DNA from: an uncultured Lachnospiraceae bacterium | Lineage (GTDB): Bacteria > Bacillota > Clostridia > Lachnospirales > Lachnospiraceae | DNA length: 52,320 nucleotides | Assembly: GCA_902797185.1 (NCBI GenBank) | Contig: CADBRV010000063.1 | Coordinates: 1-52,320, forward strand | Reading direction: 5' to 3' | In this document: positions 34,397 to 44,148 of the stretch, piece after piece | Numbering within the stretch: the stretch's first letter is position 1 | Layout of the letters: each line of letters begins with the position of its first letter | The notes under the pieces: model-generated | Seen by the model: the letters and a program-made list of their open reading frames with translations, nothing else | The model's database searches: none | Told to the model about the DNA's origin: nothing | Position numbers and translations under genes: made by a program

Positions 34397-36064
34397 TTAA
34401 AGATCCATATCTTTTTCCGTCATGCACTGGTCGATGGACGCGCCAGGTGCCACCATAGGGAATACCTTGTCATCACTGTCAATAATGGCATCGATGACTA
34501 CCGGTACATCGGATTCCAGTGCCTTGGAGAATGCTTCTGAAAACTCTTCCCTGGTAAAGGCACGGTAAGCTTTTGCCCCCATTGCCTCTGCCACTTTGCA
34601 GTAGTCCATCCCGTCATCCAGGATGGTTGCGGAATACCTCCCGCCATAGAAAAGGGTCTGCCACTGGCGCACCATGCCTAATACGTGGTTGTTGAAGATC
34701 ACTTCGATAACCGGGAGTTTTTCCCTGGAAGCGGTAGCCAGTTCGTTCATATTCATGCGGAAACATCCGTCTCCCGCCATGTTAACCACGGTCTTGGACC
34801 GGTCCGCGATCTTGGCGCCGATGGAAGCGCCAAGGCCATATCCCATGGTGCCCAGACCGCCGCTGGTCAGAAGCTGGTTGGGACGGCTGTACTTATAAAA
34901 CTGTGCAGCCCACATCTGGTGCTGTCCTACCTCTGTGACGATAACCGCATCGCCTTTGGTCTGGCGGTAAATTTCCTGCACCATATACTGGCCGCTGAGG
35001 TCCTCTGGTACAAACAAAGGATATTTCTTTTTATTCTCCTGGATAAGATCCATCCATTCGGGATGGCACTGCTGGGGAAGCTTTGTAAGGATACGGGTAA
35101 GGGTATCCTTCGCATCTCCTACAACCCCGATGTCGCAGATCACGTTTTTATTGATTTCTGCCGCATCCAGGTCAATATGGACGAGAGTCGCGTTCCTCGC
35201 AAATGTAGCCGTATTGCCGGTTACACGGTCGCTGAAACGGGTGCCGATGGCAACCAGGAGGTCGCATTTGCTGACTCCCAGGTTGGAAGTCTTGGTACCA
35301 TGCATGCCCAGCATGCCGGTATAACGGGGGTCTGTCCCCGGGAATACGCCTTTCCCCATCAAAGTATCGCAGACAGGGGCATCCAGCTTTTCTGCCAGTT
35401 CCCTTACCTCACGGTATGCGTCCGACAAGACGGCGCCGCCGCCTACAAAGATATAAGGGCGATTTGCTTTTTTGATTGCCTCTACTGCCTCTTCAATCTT
35501 TTTTTCCGGGGCTTTTTTCAAAGGACGCAGCGTCGGTTTTTCCGGTTCATAATCTGCTTTGTTCCCGGTGGCGTCTTTTGTGATATCCACCAGCACCGGG
35601 CCCTTCCTGCCGGACCCGGCAATCTGGAACGCACGGCGGATGGTAGGCGCGATATCTTCCGCCTTCTTTACAATAAAGCTGTATTTCGTAATCGGCATGA
35701 CGATGCCGGCAATATCGACTTCCTGGAAGCTGTCTTTGCCTAAAAGGCTGCTCCCTACGTTACAGGTAATGGCAACGATAGGGATGGAGTCCATATAAGC
35801 GGTAGCGATGCCGGTCACCAGGTTGGTGGCGCCGGGACCGCTGGTAGCAAAGCAGACTCCGGTTTTCCCAGTCGCGCGGGCATAACCATCTGCAGCATGG
35901 GATGCCCCTTGCTCATGAGATGTGAGTACATGGTGGATCCGGCCCTGGTTCTGGTAAAGGGCGTCATATACATTTAAGATTGCCCCGCCTGGATAGCCAA
36001 AAACGGTATCTACCCCCTGCTCTGCCAGGCATTCCACCAGGATCTGTGCTCCTGTCAACTGCAT
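34397..36064 (-). CDS. ilvB: Acetolactate synthase large subunit
   Basis: Condenses two pyruvates, or pyruvate and 2-ketobutyrate, in the first common step of valine, leucine and isoleucine synthesis, using ThDP and FAD. The 555-residue protein has the ThDP-activating Glu51 in SHEQGASHAADG, RFSDRVTGN for FAD, and the ThDP/Mg motif beginning AGDGCFRMNMNEL and ending with NN. No small subunit (ilvN/ilvH) gene is adjacent. The start MQLTGAQILVECL is typical of the biosynthetic form. The ATG follows GAGGAG. Confidence 0.96.
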   Translation of the reverse strand: MQLTGAQILVECLAEQGVDTVFGYPGGAILNVYDALYQNQGRIHHVLTSHEQGASHAADGYARATGKTGVCFATSGPGATNLVTGIATAYMDSIPIVAITCNVGSSLLGKDSFQEVDIAGIVMPITKYSFIVKKAEDIAPTIRRAFQIAGSGRKGPVLVDITKDATGNKADYEPEKPTLRPLKKAPEKKIEEAVEAIKKANRPYIFVGGGAVLSDAYREVRELAEKLDAPVCDTLMGKGVFPGTDPRYTGMLGMHGTKTSNLGVSKCDLLVAIGTRFSDRVTGNTATFARNATLVHIDLDAAEINKNVICDIGVVGDAKDTLTRILTKLPQQCHPEWMDLIQENKKKYPLFVPEDLSGQYMVQEIYRQTKGDAVIVTEVGQHQMWAAQFYKYSRPNQLLTSGGLGTMGYGLGASIGAKIADRSKTVVNMAGDGCFRMNMNELATASREKLPVIEVIFNNHVLGMVRQWQTLFYGGRYSATILDDGMDYCKVAEAMGAKAYRAFTREEFSEAFSKALESDVPVVIDAIIDSDDKVFPMVAPGASIDQCMTEKDMDL

Positions 36065-36095
36065 TTCAAAACTCTCCTCTGTCCTTTATATCCTG

Positions 36096-36156
36096 CCCGT
36101 ATCCGGAAGGATTCCCTGTAAATCTTCTGCCTGCAGGGTCACTTCCGGATGGCGGG
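36096..36156. other. Long hairpin between ilvD and ilvB
   Basis: ATCCGGAAG (36101-36109) pairs perfectly with CTTCCGGAT (36142-36150), CCCG with CGGG outside, and CCCTG with CAGGG inside. No T-run follows, so processing or mRNA protection is more likely than termination. Confidence 0.45.
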
Positions 36157-36168
36157 ACGAAAAACCCA

Positions 36169-37845
36169 TCAGCCGATTTCTTCCGGCCTCTTCATTACCG
36201 CTCCCTTTGCACCGCTGCTAACCAGCTTTGCGTACCTTGCCAGGTAGCCGGTAGATGCCTTGGGTGCTTTGGGCTTAAAGTTTTTGCGGCGTTCTTCCAG
36301 TTCTTCGTCCGTAAGGCCTACGTTAATGGAATATTCCGGGATGTTGATCTTGATGATATCCCCTTCTTCGATCAGGGCGATATTGCCGCCATCTGCAGCT
36401 TCCGGGGAGATGTGCCCGATGGCTGCGCCACGGCTGGCGCCGGAGAAACGGCCGTCTGTGATAAGGGCTACGGAATCGCCCAGCCCCATGCCGGTAATAG
36501 CGGAGGTCGGGTTCAGCATCTCCCTCATGCCCGGACCGCCTTTTGGTCCTTCATAACGGATAACTACGACATCGCCCGGTACGATCTTCCCGCCTTTGAT
36601 CGCGGCAATGGCTTCTTCCTCAGAATCAAATACCCTTGCCGGACCTTCATGGACAAGCATTTCCGGATCGACAGCGCTTCGTTTTACGACGCTGCCGTCC
36701 CTTGCGATATTACCGGTAAGGACAGCCAGTCCACCGGTCTTCATGAACGGGTTGTCCAGCGGGCGGATGACTTCCGGATTCCTGTTTACGGCATATTTGA
36801 TATTTTCGCCCAAGGTCTTGCCGGTCACGGTCATGCATTCCGTATGCAGGAGCCCTGCGTCTGCCAGTTCCTTCATAACGGCATAAATGCCGCCTGCTTC
36901 GTTCAAATCTTCAATGTAAGCCGGGCCTGCCGGTGCCAGGTGGCAGATATTCGGGGTTTTCTCTGAAATCTTGTTTGCTTCCCGGATATCAAAATCAAAA
37001 CCGATTTCATGGGCAATGGCCGGAAGGTGGAGCATGCTGTTGGTGGAGCAGCCCAGTGCCATATCCACTGTCAAGGCGTTGCGGATGGCATCCGGGGTGA
37101 TGATATCCCGGGGAAGGATATTGTCCTTAAGCAGCTGCATGACCTGCATGCCGGCGTGCTTGGCCAGGATCAGGCGCTCCGAATACACTGCCGGGATTGT
37201 GCCGTTTCCCTTAAGCCCCATGCCCAGCACTTCTGTCAGGCAGTTCATGGAGTTTGCGGTATACATGCCACTGCAGGAACCGCAGGTCGGACATACATTG
37301 TCTTCAAAATTCGTGACATCATCCTCTGTCATTTTTCCCGCGGTGTATGCGCCTACCGCTTCAAACATGGAGGAAAGGGAACGCTTCCTGCCTCTGACAT
37401 GTCCGGCCAGCATCGGCCCTCCGGATACGACTACAGTCGGAATGTTAATCCTGGCGGCAGCCATCAAAAGGCCCGGGACGCTCTTGTCACAGTTGGGGAT
37501 CATGACCAGGGCATCCAACTGGTGTGCCATAGCCATGCATTCGGTGGAGTCACAGATCAAATCCCTGCTCATCAGGGAGTATTTCATGCCCTCATGCCCC
37601 ATGGCAATGCCGTCGCAGACCGCGATTGCCGGGAAGATGACCGGCATGCCGCCGGCTTCTGCCACGCCCATCTTTACTGCGTTGGCGATTTTATCAATAT
37701 TCATATGCCCCGGCACGATTTCGTTGTAAGTACTTACGATGCCTACCAGGGGCTTCCTTAATTCTTCCGGTGTAAAGCCCAGCGCATGGAATAATGACCT
37801 GGCCGGAGCCTGCTGCATGCCTTTTTTCGCGTTATCGCTTTTCAT
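36169..37845 (-). CDS. ilvD: Dihydroxy-acid dehydratase
   Basis: Iron-sulfur enzyme for the third common step of branched-chain amino acid synthesis, forming 2-ketoisovalerate, which is also the substrate of PanB. The 558-residue protein has PNCDKSVPG (C119), CPTCGSCSG (C185, C188, C191), and the C-terminal [19 protein letters not shown]. The early TPCN cysteine of the best-known forms is replaced by TYNEIVPGH, as in other clostridial and archaeal-type enzymes. Two ATG codons in tandem precede the gene. The second (37845) has the better distance to AAGGAG and gives the common MKSD start; the first (37848) cannot be excluded. Confidence 0.95.
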   Translation of the reverse strand: MKSDNAKKGMQQAPARSLFHALGFTPEELRKPLVGIVSTYNEIVPGHMNIDKIANAVKMGVAEAGGMPVIFPAIAVCDGIAMGHEGMKYSLMSRDLICDSTECMAMAHQLDALVMIPNCDKSVPGLLMAAARINIPTVVVSGGPMLAGHVRGRKRSLSSMFEAVGAYTAGKMTEDDVTNFEDNVCPTCGSCSGMYTANSMNCLTEVLGMGLKGNGTIPAVYSERLILAKHAGMQVMQLLKDNILPRDIITPDAIRNALTVDMALGCSTNSMLHLPAIAHEIGFDFDIREANKISEKTPNICHLAPAGPAYIEDLNEAGGIYAVMKELADAGLLHTECMTVTGKTLGENIKYAVNRNPEVIRPLDNPFMKTGGLAVLTGNIARDGSVVKRSAVDPEMLVHEGPARVFDSEEEAIAAIKGGKIVPGDVVVIRYEGPKGGPGMREMLNPTSAITGMGLGDSVALITDGRFSGASRGAAIGHISPEAADGGNIALIEEGDIIKINIPEYSINVGLTDEELEERRKNFKPKAPKASTGYLARYAKLVSSGAKGAVMKRPEEIG

Positions 37846-37873
37846 CATAGCTCTCCTTATCTATATCCTCGGG

Positions 37874-37891
37874 AGGACGAGGCCTCGTCCT
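37874..37891. other. 18-base perfect palindrome upstream of ilvD
   Basis: AGGACGAGG and CCTCGTCCT form an uninterrupted self-complementary 18-mer in the 142-base leuB-ilvD gap, 29 bases before the ilvD start. It may be an operator; a hairpin is less likely because there is no loop. Confidence 0.35.
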
Positions 37892-37987
37892 GCCATGACT
37901 GTGTCATTTCATTTATTTCTAGGGCAGAAGCCCATACCATACACGCCATGCCATCAAGCCTGGCGTTGGTGCCGTTTTGTCTAATGG

Positions 37988-39100
37988 TCAGGCAGAAGCC
38001 TTTACAGCGTCTGCTATGAGGCTTCCCATCCTGCTGCAGGAAACTTGGGTGAAGCCTGCTATTTCTTCCTTCTCCTGGGGAAGGATATCCACGGTACGGT
38101 ATCCTTTCTTGAGGACGGTCTTCACTGCGTTTTCTACAGCGTCTGCTTCCTTGTCCAGTTTGAAGGAAAAACGCAGCATCATGGCAGCGGAAAGGATCGT
38201 GGCAATGGGGTTGGCGATGTCCTGCCCGGCGATATCCGGCGCGCTGCCGTGGCTGGGCTCGTAAAGGCCAAAGTCCGTGTCATTAAAGGATGCGGAAGAA
38301 AGCATCCCGATGGAGCCGGATACCATGCTGGCTTCATCGGAAAGGATGTCGCCGAACATGTTCTCTGTCAGGATCACGTCAAACTGCCCCGGGTCTTTGA
38401 CCAGCTGCATCGCGCAGTTGTCTACCAGCATGTGGTCCAGTGTCACTTCCGGATAATCCTTGGCAACCTCTTCCACGACCTTCCTCCAGAGCCTGGAAGA
38501 ATCCAGCACGTTGGCTTTGTCTACGCTGGTGACCTTTTTCCTCCTCTGCATGGCAATCGAAAATGCCTTCTTTGCGATGCGGCGGATTTCATTTTCATTA
38601 TAGGTAAGGGTATCCGTAGCCTGCAGGACCCCGTCTACTTTTTTCGTCTCCCTTTTCCCGAAATAAAGGCCGCCGGTCAGCTCCCTCATGATGGCAAGGT
38701 CAAAGCCTTTGCCGATTACTTCTTCTTTCAGCGGGCAGGCTTTGCGCAGTTCGTCGAAAAGGTATGCCGGCCTAAGGTTTGCAAAAAGGTTCAGGGATTT
38801 ACGCAGTTTCAAAAGGCCCGCCTCCGGGCGGAGGGACGGTTCCAGCTTGTACCAAGGTGATGTCCTTGTATCCCCGCCGATGGAACCCATCAGCACCGCG
38901 TCAGAACCTTTTGCCTGCTGGATTGCCTCGTCTGTAAGGGGCACGCCGGTTGCATCGATTGAGCAGCCGCCCATCAGGATCGGCTCGTAAGAAAACTCAT
39001 GGCCGTAGGCCTTTCCTACCGCATCCAGTACTTTTTTCGCTTCCTCAACGATTTCCGGTCCAATCCCATCGCCGGCAATTACGCCTACATGAAACTGCAT
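37988..39100 (-). CDS. leuB: 3-isopropylmalate dehydrogenase
   Basis: Oxidises and decarboxylates 3-isopropylmalate in leucine synthesis, using NAD. The 370-residue protein has the family start [23 protein letters not shown], the metal/substrate segment [11 protein letters not shown], and the NAD region [18 protein letters not shown]. The ATG at 39100 follows GGAGGAAACAC; an upstream reading adds 12 unsupported residues. No leuA, leuC or leuD is in the window, so leucine genes are split. Confidence 0.96.
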   Translation of the reverse strand: MQFHVGVIAGDGIGPEIVEEAKKVLDAVGKAYGHEFSYEPILMGGCSIDATGVPLTDEAIQQAKGSDAVLMGSIGGDTRTSPWYKLEPSLRPEAGLLKLRKSLNLFANLRPAYLFDELRKACPLKEEVIGKGFDLAIMRELTGGLYFGKRETKKVDGVLQATDTLTYNENEIRRIAKKAFSIAMQRRKKVTSVDKANVLDSSRLWRKVVEEVAKDYPEVTLDHMLVDNCAMQLVKDPGQFDVILTENMFGDILSDEASMVSGSIGMLSSASFNDTDFGLYEPSHGSAPDIAGQDIANPIATILSAAMMLRFSFKLDKEADAVENAVKTVLKKGYRTVDILPQEKEEIAGFTQVSCSRMGSLIADAVKASA

Positions 39101-39200
39101 TGTGTTTCCTCCATCCTTGATTGTAAAAAAAGGCAAACTTCCAGAGAAGACCAGGCCCCCTCTGAAAATTCACCTCTTTCCGTTTTGTTTGACAGCAGTA

Positions 39201-39629
39201 TTATTTCTTTTCTGCTGTTTTATCTTCCTTGTTTGCCGCAGCCTCTTCTTTTTCCTTTGCTGCCTTTTCCCTTCTGGAAAGCTTCTTTTCTTCTTTCTGC
39301 GGTTTTTCTGCCGGAGCTTTCACAGAATCCTGCGGTTTTTCAATATCCGCAATAGCAGCCATCTGCATCGGGATACGGCAGTTCTTGTTATTGCCGAATT
39401 CTACGATGACCATGTCGTCCTGGATGTCGATGATCGTGCCGTAAAAACCGCTGGTCGTCAGGACCGTGTCCCCCACTGCCATATCAGAAAGCATGGACTT
39501 TTTACGGTTTTCTTCCTTCCTTTGCGGACGGACCATCATAAAATACATCAAGGCAAAAATAATCACCAGCCAGAGGATGATGGAAAACGCTCCTCCGGAT
39601 GAGCTGCTGTTCGCAAACACCAAATACAT
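39201..39629 (-). CDS. yajC: Preprotein translocase subunit YajC
   Basis: A single-span membrane protein that associates with SecDF-YidC. The 142-residue product has a Ser/Gly-rich start, one transmembrane helix (about 14-33), then the YajC core MVRPQRKEENRKK, GDTVLTTSGFYGTI and DDMVIVEFGNN. The last 40 residues are very rich in Lys, Glu and Ala, longer than usual. It follows tgt in the same direction, the classical arrangement. GGGAGG precedes the ATG. Confidence 0.95.
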   Translation of the reverse strand: MYLVFANSSSSGGAFSIILWLVIIFALMYFMMVRPQRKEENRKKSMLSDMAVGDTVLTTSGFYGTIIDIQDDMVIVEFGNNKNCRIPMQMAAIADIEKPQDSVKAPAEKPQKEEKKLSRREKAAKEKEEAAANKEDKTAEKK

Positions 39630-39760
39630 AAGGTACCTCCCAGAAAAAATTTCTCATAGCACGAAGCTGCCCTCCGCCGGGAAATCCCGCATCGCGCGGC
39701 ATCCTGCTACCTGAATGCCCAGCCTCTTGCTGCGGCATTACTTTTATATAATAATCATTT

Positions 39761-40897
39761 TCATACGGATTCGCAAGACATTTCTTCCAGCAGGGAAGCC
39801 TTGAAAGAAGAAAAGGTGCCCGCATCCAAAGCGTCTCGGATCTCCTGCATCAGATGGTTATAAAAATACAGGTTATGCAGGACCAAAAGGCGCATACCCA
39901 GCATTTCTTTTGCCTTCATGAGATGCCGGATATATGCCCTGCTGTACATGCGGCAGGCCGGGCACTGGCAGCCTTCTTCCAAAGGCCGCTCATCCAGCTC
40001 ATATTTTTTGTTTAAAATATTGATCTTTCCATGGTGGGTATAAGCATGCCCATGGCGGCCGTTCCGGCTGGGATAGACACAGTCAAAGAAATCCACTCCC
40101 CGCTCCACCGCTTCCAGGATATTGGCCGGCGTGCCTACGCCCATCAGATAGGTAGGCTTGTCCTGGGGGAGGTAAGGGACCGTCTCTTCCAGGATCTCAT
40201 ACATCTGCTCATGGGTCTCGCCTACTGCCAGCCCTCCGATGGCATAACCGTCCAGGTCCAGGCCCGCGATCTGCTTTGCGTGGTCCACACGGATATCTTT
40301 ATAAATGGCGCCCTGGTTTATGCCAAACAAAAGCTGCTCTTTGTTAATGGTATCCTCCAGGCCGTTTAACCTCTGCATCTCCTTCTTGCAGCGCACCAGC
40401 CAGCGGGTGGTCCTGGATACGGAATTTTCCACATAGGAACGCTCCGAAAGGGATGGAGGGCACTCGTCAAAAGCCATGGCAATGGTAGACGCCAGGTGGG
40501 ACTGGATCCGCATGCTTTCCTCCGGCCCCATGAAAATTTTGTGCCCGTCGATATGGGAACGGAAGGTGACCCCTTCCTCTTTGATTTTGCGAAGGCCGGC
40601 CAGGGAAAAGACCTGGAACCCGCCGGAATCCGTCAGGATCGGGCGGTCCCAGTTCATGAATTTGGACAGCCCTCCCAGCTTATATACCACGTCGTCTCCC
40701 GGGCGCACATGGAGGTGGTAGGTATTGCACAGTTCCACCTGGGTGCCGATTTCATGCAGGTCCGCCGTCGATACGGCCCCTTTTATGGCAGCCTGGGTCC
40801 CCACGTTCATAAAGACCGGCGTCTCCACCACCCCATGGACCGTGGTAAGCCTTGCCCGTTTCGCCCTGCCTTCCGTTTTCAGAATTTCGTATTTCAT
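39761..40897 (-). CDS. tgt: Queuine/preQ1 tRNA-ribosyltransferase
   Basis: Exchanges guanine 34 for preQ1 in tRNAs with GUN anticodons. The 378-residue TIM barrel has D90 in LTDSGGFQVF, the nucleophile D272 in FFDCVYPSRNGRHG, and the zinc site C310-x-C312-x2-C315 with H341. GINQGAIY and GGLAVGE are also conserved. Everything needed for activity is present. It lies between rpsU and yajC. The T-rich tail of the rpsU terminator ends about 15 bases before its start. Confidence 0.97.
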   Translation of the reverse strand: MKYEILKTEGRAKRARLTTVHGVVETPVFMNVGTQAAIKGAVSTADLHEIGTQVELCNTYHLHVRPGDDVVYKLGGLSKFMNWDRPILTDSGGFQVFSLAGLRKIKEEGVTFRSHIDGHKIFMGPEESMRIQSHLASTIAMAFDECPPSLSERSYVENSVSRTTRWLVRCKKEMQRLNGLEDTINKEQLLFGINQGAIYKDIRVDHAKQIAGLDLDGYAIGGLAVGETHEQMYEILEETVPYLPQDKPTYLMGVGTPANILEAVERGVDFFDCVYPSRNGRHGHAYTHHGKINILNKKYELDERPLEEGCQCPACRMYSRAYIRHLMKAKEMLGMRLLVLHNLYFYNHLMQEIRDALDAGTFSSFKASLLEEMSCESV

Positions 40898-40920
40898 ATT
40901 CCCTCGGTAGTTAAAAAAAT

Positions 40921-40943
40921 GAGCTGCTATAAAATAGCAGCTC
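40921..40943 (-). terminator. Terminator of rpsU
   Basis: A perfect 10-bp stem (GAGCTGCTAT/ATAGCAGCTC) with a 3-base loop, followed on the minus strand by ATTTTTTTAA. The rpsU stop is 9 bases upstream. Confidence 0.88.
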
Positions 40944-40951
40944 TATTTTCC

Positions 40952-41128
40952 TTAGTTGTATTTACGTTTTCTTGCAGCCTCGGACTTTTTCTTGCGTCGT
41001 ACGCTAGGCTTTTCGTAATGTTCCCTCTTGCGGATTTCCTGCTGGATCCCAGCTTTCGCACAGCTGCGCTTGAAACGACGAAGCGCGCTATCGAGAGACT
41101 CGTTCTCTTTTACGATAATACTTGACAT
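40952..41128 (-). CDS. rpsU: 30S ribosomal protein S21 (bS21)
   Basis: A small basic protein of the 30S platform, near the anti-Shine-Dalgarno region. The 58-residue product reads [19 protein letters not shown] at its start, followed by [12 protein letters not shown] and a Lys/Arg-rich end, the standard bS21 pattern. The ATG follows GGAGGGAGGG. It is a single-gene transcript with a strong extended -10 promoter and a terminator. Confidence 0.97.
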   Translation of the reverse strand: MSSIIVKENESLDSALRRFKRSCAKAGIQQEIRKREHYEKPSVRRKKKSEAARKRKYN

Positions 41129-41191
41129 TAACTACCCTCCCTCCAGCTGCATATTGTGCATAAACAGTTTGGGGTTTTTCTGCACTCATCT

Positions 41192-41219
41192 AGTATACCA
41201 TAAATATGGAATCCGTCAA
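41192..41219 (-). promoter_or_regulatory. Promoter of rpsU
   Basis: On the minus strand TTGACG (41214-41219) and TATACT (41192-41197) are 16 bases apart, with TGG before the -10 as an extended element. It gives a leader of about 55 bases. Confidence 0.75.
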
Positions 41220-41270
41220 GGAAATGTTGAATTTATTATGGTCCAAAGCGCACCAGCTTGATCCAACACC

Positions 41271-42005
41271 TTATATCAGGATCTGTCCTTCCAGAAACCT
41301 CAAAAGGCTTCCCAGGATTTCTTTGTCATCGAAGTAAAAATGCCCGCCGGGGAAGGATTGGAGCTCAAATTTCCCGCTGGTCCTCTGCTGCCAGTGGCTT
41401 ACCGTGCCCTTCTTTACAAAGCGGTCTCCCTCAGCCTCAATGGCAGTAATGGGCGTGCCTATTACCCCCTCTTCCTCACATCGGTATTCCCGGATGATCT
41501 TGAAGTCATTCAGGATCGAAGGCAGCACTTTCTTTTGGAAAAGTGCGCTTTCCATTTCCTTTTTGGAAACCCGCATGTCATCTTTCAGATACGACAGCAC
41601 GTCCGCATCCGATTCCAGGGAGAGGCACCTCCCCGGAAAATGCACCGGGTCGTCGCAGCAGGATACCACCATCTTTTCAGGGAAAAGCCCATATTCTTTT
41701 TCCAAATAATGGAGGGCATGCCAGGCCACGATGCCGCCCATGCTGTGCCCGAAGAGGCAGAATTTTTCCCCGGAAAGGCTTTTCGCGACTTGGCGGGCTG
41801 CATCTTCCGCTGCTGCCTGGATAGAAGAAGGCAGGGGCTCATTCATGCGAAGGCCATGCCCGCCGTACTCCAAAGGCATGAAACGGGTGCCCGGCACATC
41901 CCAGGACATGTAGCTTAAGGAGGTCCCTCCGGCAAAAGGGAATGCAAAAAGGACCGGCTCTCTGCGACCGGTCCTCTGCTTGTTGTCTTTTACAGCTGTT
42001 CCCAT
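41271..42005 (-). CDS. Type II thioesterase
   Basis: An alpha/beta hydrolase of the GrsT/RifR type that removes wrong or stalled acyl groups from carrier proteins. The 244-residue protein has FPFAGGTSLSY (22-32), the nucleophile Ser88 in FGHSMGG, Asp194 in EGDRF and His222 in PGGHFYF, a complete triad. The gene directly follows the carrier protein gene (stop and start touch, TAAATG), so the carrier is its likely substrate. Such editing enzymes are normally found with NRPS or PKS systems; here it belongs to a dlt-like cluster. Confidence 0.9.
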   Translation of the reverse strand: MGTAVKDNKQRTGRREPVLFAFPFAGGTSLSYMSWDVPGTRFMPLEYGGHGLRMNEPLPSSIQAAAEDAARQVAKSLSGEKFCLFGHSMGGIVAWHALHYLEKEYGLFPEKMVVSCCDDPVHFPGRCLSLESDADVLSYLKDDMRVSKKEMESALFQKKVLPSILNDFKIIREYRCEEEGVIGTPITAIEAEGDRFVKKGTVSHWQQRTSGKFELQSFPGGHFYFDDKEILGSLLRFLEGQILI

Positions 42006-42233
42006 TTACTCGTCCTGGAGGCGCTGCACCATGTCATAAATTGCCTGGGCGCTGTTGAAATTCTTCGGAAGGATTTCAGATGCCGGCACCTGGATGTCAA
42101 ACTCCTCGTTTAATGCTGCAATGATCTGCAGGACGTCCAAAGAATCGATGAGCTTGTCATCCACAAGAGCGGTCTCATGCTCAAAATCCACGTCTTCCTT
42201 GATATCCTCCAAGATCTCCAATAATTCGTCCAT
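42006..42233 (-). CDS. Acyl/amino acid carrier protein (DltC-like)
   Basis: A 75-residue acidic carrier with the phosphopantetheine site Ser31 in LIDSLDVL. The four-helix pattern and the EEFDIQVPASEILPKNFNS segment resemble DltC and stand-alone NRPS carriers. It is probably loaded by the adenylating enzyme at 44328-45851 and edited by the thioesterase directly downstream. A GGGGGAA ribosome site precedes the ATG. It has its own promoter 66 bases upstream. Confidence 0.93.
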   Translation of the reverse strand: MDELLEILEDIKEDVDFEHETALVDDKLIDSLDVLQIIAALNEEFDIQVPASEILPKNFNSAQAIYDMVQRLQDE

Positions 42234-42298
42234 GTCGTTATTCCCCCTGTAACTAAATATTTTGATGCCTCTAAAACCCCGGGCACCTTCGCCCGTTT

Positions 42299-42327
42299 AT
42301 TATAACATATCTTCTATTGCTTGTAGA
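42299..42327 (-). promoter_or_regulatory. Promoter of the carrier protein-thioesterase pair
   Basis: On the minus strand TCTACA (42322-42327) and a perfect TATAAT (42299-42304) are 17 bases apart, and TGT before the -10 makes it extended. It lies just after the symporter gene, so the carrier and thioesterase can be made apart from the rest of the cluster. A short CGGGC/GCCCG hairpin lies in the leader. Confidence 0.6.
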
Positions 42328-42381
42328 CACCCTTCTTCTCCGGCAGCCCTTCTGTCCTTTTTCAAAAGCGGCCTCTTCCTA

Positions 42382-43965
42382 TTAAGAATAAATGGCAAAG
42401 GGTACCGCCCAGAAAATAAGCAGCAGTACCAGGATGACGACGCCTACCAGCATTCCTGCCTTTGAAAAGGAAAGGGCTTTTTTCACTTCTACCGGGTCCT
42501 TTTCCGATTCCGGCATTATGAACATCTTTTCCCTGGTAGCTTTCTCCTCCAGGGTCACCTGCGTAAAGTGAGACACGATAACCATGGCGGCAATATTCGC
42601 CAACATTCCTAAAAATGCATGGTCCAGGAATGGCGAAAGCATCACGCCGGTAACGGCCGTATACAGCCTTACCCCAAAGCAGACCACGAAGCCTGCCAGC
42701 ATGCCCGCATACGCGCCTGCCTTTGTAAGCCGCTTGCTGAGGACAGATGCCATGATCGTGGGCATCCAGGAAGAAGCCACGATGGCGCCGCCGAACAGCA
42801 TGATCCAGAACAAGGCAGGCGGGTTGAAAATACAGAACAAGGTGGCGATAAAGGAAGCAATGAGCATCGCGATCCGTCCCACCGTAATCTTGTTATACCG
42901 GTTTCCCACCACGTCATTGGACATGGATGCACCGATTAATGAAAGGAACGTGGTTGCGGAAGAAATGCCCGCGGCCAGGATCCCGGTTAAAAGGAGCACC
43001 CCTAGAATCGTAGGGATCATGTGCATGGCGCCCCAGATCATGACCTGGTTGGGATCCGCAATATCCGGATTCACCATTTTTACGAACATGGCGCTCATCA
43101 AAATGCTGGACTCGATCAGGAAAATGCCGAAGGCAGACGGGATCGTAGAGGAAATGACAGTAGATTCATTTTTTGCCATCATATATCTGGATGACTGCCA
43201 GGGACCGACCATGGCAACGGACATCCAGACAATGCCGTTGATAATGCCCCAGATAATGCTGTTGACAGAAGTAGTGGAAACCACCCCGGGCACGCCTTTC
43301 CAGGAAAGCAGCTCCCGGAGGGATGGCGTCTGGGCAATGGTTTTCAAGGTATGGAACCATCCTCCTGCCGTATGCCCCATAAAAAAGACCGCTACAATCA
43401 GCGCCGTAGTAAACAGTGTTGCCATGATGGTATCCGTAATCAGCACCCCGCTGGACCCGGACAAGGTTGTAATAGCGGTAAATACAATGACGGCCATCAG
43501 GATACAGGCATCATAAGAGATGCCGGTAACGGCATTCATCAGCGTGCCGACACCCTGGAGCACCGAGATCAGGTAAACCTCCATCGTTGCTACCGCGGTA
43601 ATTGTGGCCAGGTTTTTCACATGCTTGGAATGGAAACGCCTTCCGATGAATTCCGGTATGGTCAAAGCCTCGCTCCGGCGCAGATACCTGCCAAAGAACA
43701 CGGCGCCCAGGATATACCCGGAAGTCGTCATGATGCCGCATAAGTACAGGCCGTTCATCCCGCCCTGGTAATACTCCCCGCTGTCCCCGATAAAGATACC
43801 GGTGCTGGCATAGGAAGCGACCAAAGACCCCACGATCAGGATGCCCGGGGCCCTGCGGCCTGCAACATAATAATCATCAACACTCTTGACTTTCCTGCTG
43901 ACCAGAAGCCCGATTACGATATAAACGGCCATGGAAATACACATTCCAATAAAATATATATTCAT
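42382..43965 (-). CDS. Sodium:solute symporter family protein
   Basis: A 527-residue transporter of the SSS family (LeuT fold), with about 13 helices. Visible hallmarks are VDDYYVAGRR near residue 30, the G-rich SLVASYASTGIFIGDSGEYY of helix 1 and the sodium-site segment ISSATTFLSLIGAS. SSS members import proline, pantothenate, sugars, carboxylates and others; the substrate is unknown. Because it lies between the adenylating enzyme and the carrier protein, it may import the acid that is activated. A repeat fragment separates it from the small protein gene upstream, and its ribosome site is weak. Confidence 0.92.
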   Translation of the reverse strand: MNIYFIGMCISMAVYIVIGLLVSRKVKSVDDYYVAGRRAPGILIVGSLVASYASTGIFIGDSGEYYQGGMNGLYLCGIMTTSGYILGAVFFGRYLRRSEALTIPEFIGRRFHSKHVKNLATITAVATMEVYLISVLQGVGTLMNAVTGISYDACILMAVIVFTAITTLSGSSGVLITDTIMATLFTTALIVAVFFMGHTAGGWFHTLKTIAQTPSLRELLSWKGVPGVVSTTSVNSIIWGIINGIVWMSVAMVGPWQSSRYMMAKNESTVISSTIPSAFGIFLIESSILMSAMFVKMVNPDIADPNQVMIWGAMHMIPTILGVLLLTGILAAGISSATTFLSLIGASMSNDVVGNRYNKITVGRIAMLIASFIATLFCIFNPPALFWIMLFGGAIVASSWMPTIMASVLSKRLTKAGAYAGMLAGFVVCFGVRLYTAVTGVMLSPFLDHAFLGMLANIAAMVIVSHFTQVTLEEKATREKMFIMPESEKDPVEVKKALSFSKAGMLVGVVILVLLLIFWAVPFAIYS

Positions 43966-44045
43966 GAATAAAACCTATTTTTCTTTCCCATTCTCTTATT
44001 AACAAAGGCCCGCGTCACGAAAATGCACACGCTATGCCTGGACAC

Positions 44046-44135
44046 GGCCTGTTCCACCACCCTCCGGATGAGAAACAGACAGACGCCGCATTCCCTATTG
44101 TCCTTCGGACGATGCGGCTGGTACATCGTAAGGAA
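44046..44135 (-). repeat. Dispersed hairpin repeat, compact copy R10
   Basis: A reverse copy reduced to its outer arms, GCCGCAT (44085-44091) and ATGCGGC (44112-44118), with a GTCC/GGAC inner stem and the start of the CGTAAGG module. To its left is a worn CACCACCC unit. It lies inside the acylation cluster, between the small protein and the symporter. Confidence 0.7.
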
Positions 44136-44148
44136 GCGGAAACTTTTT

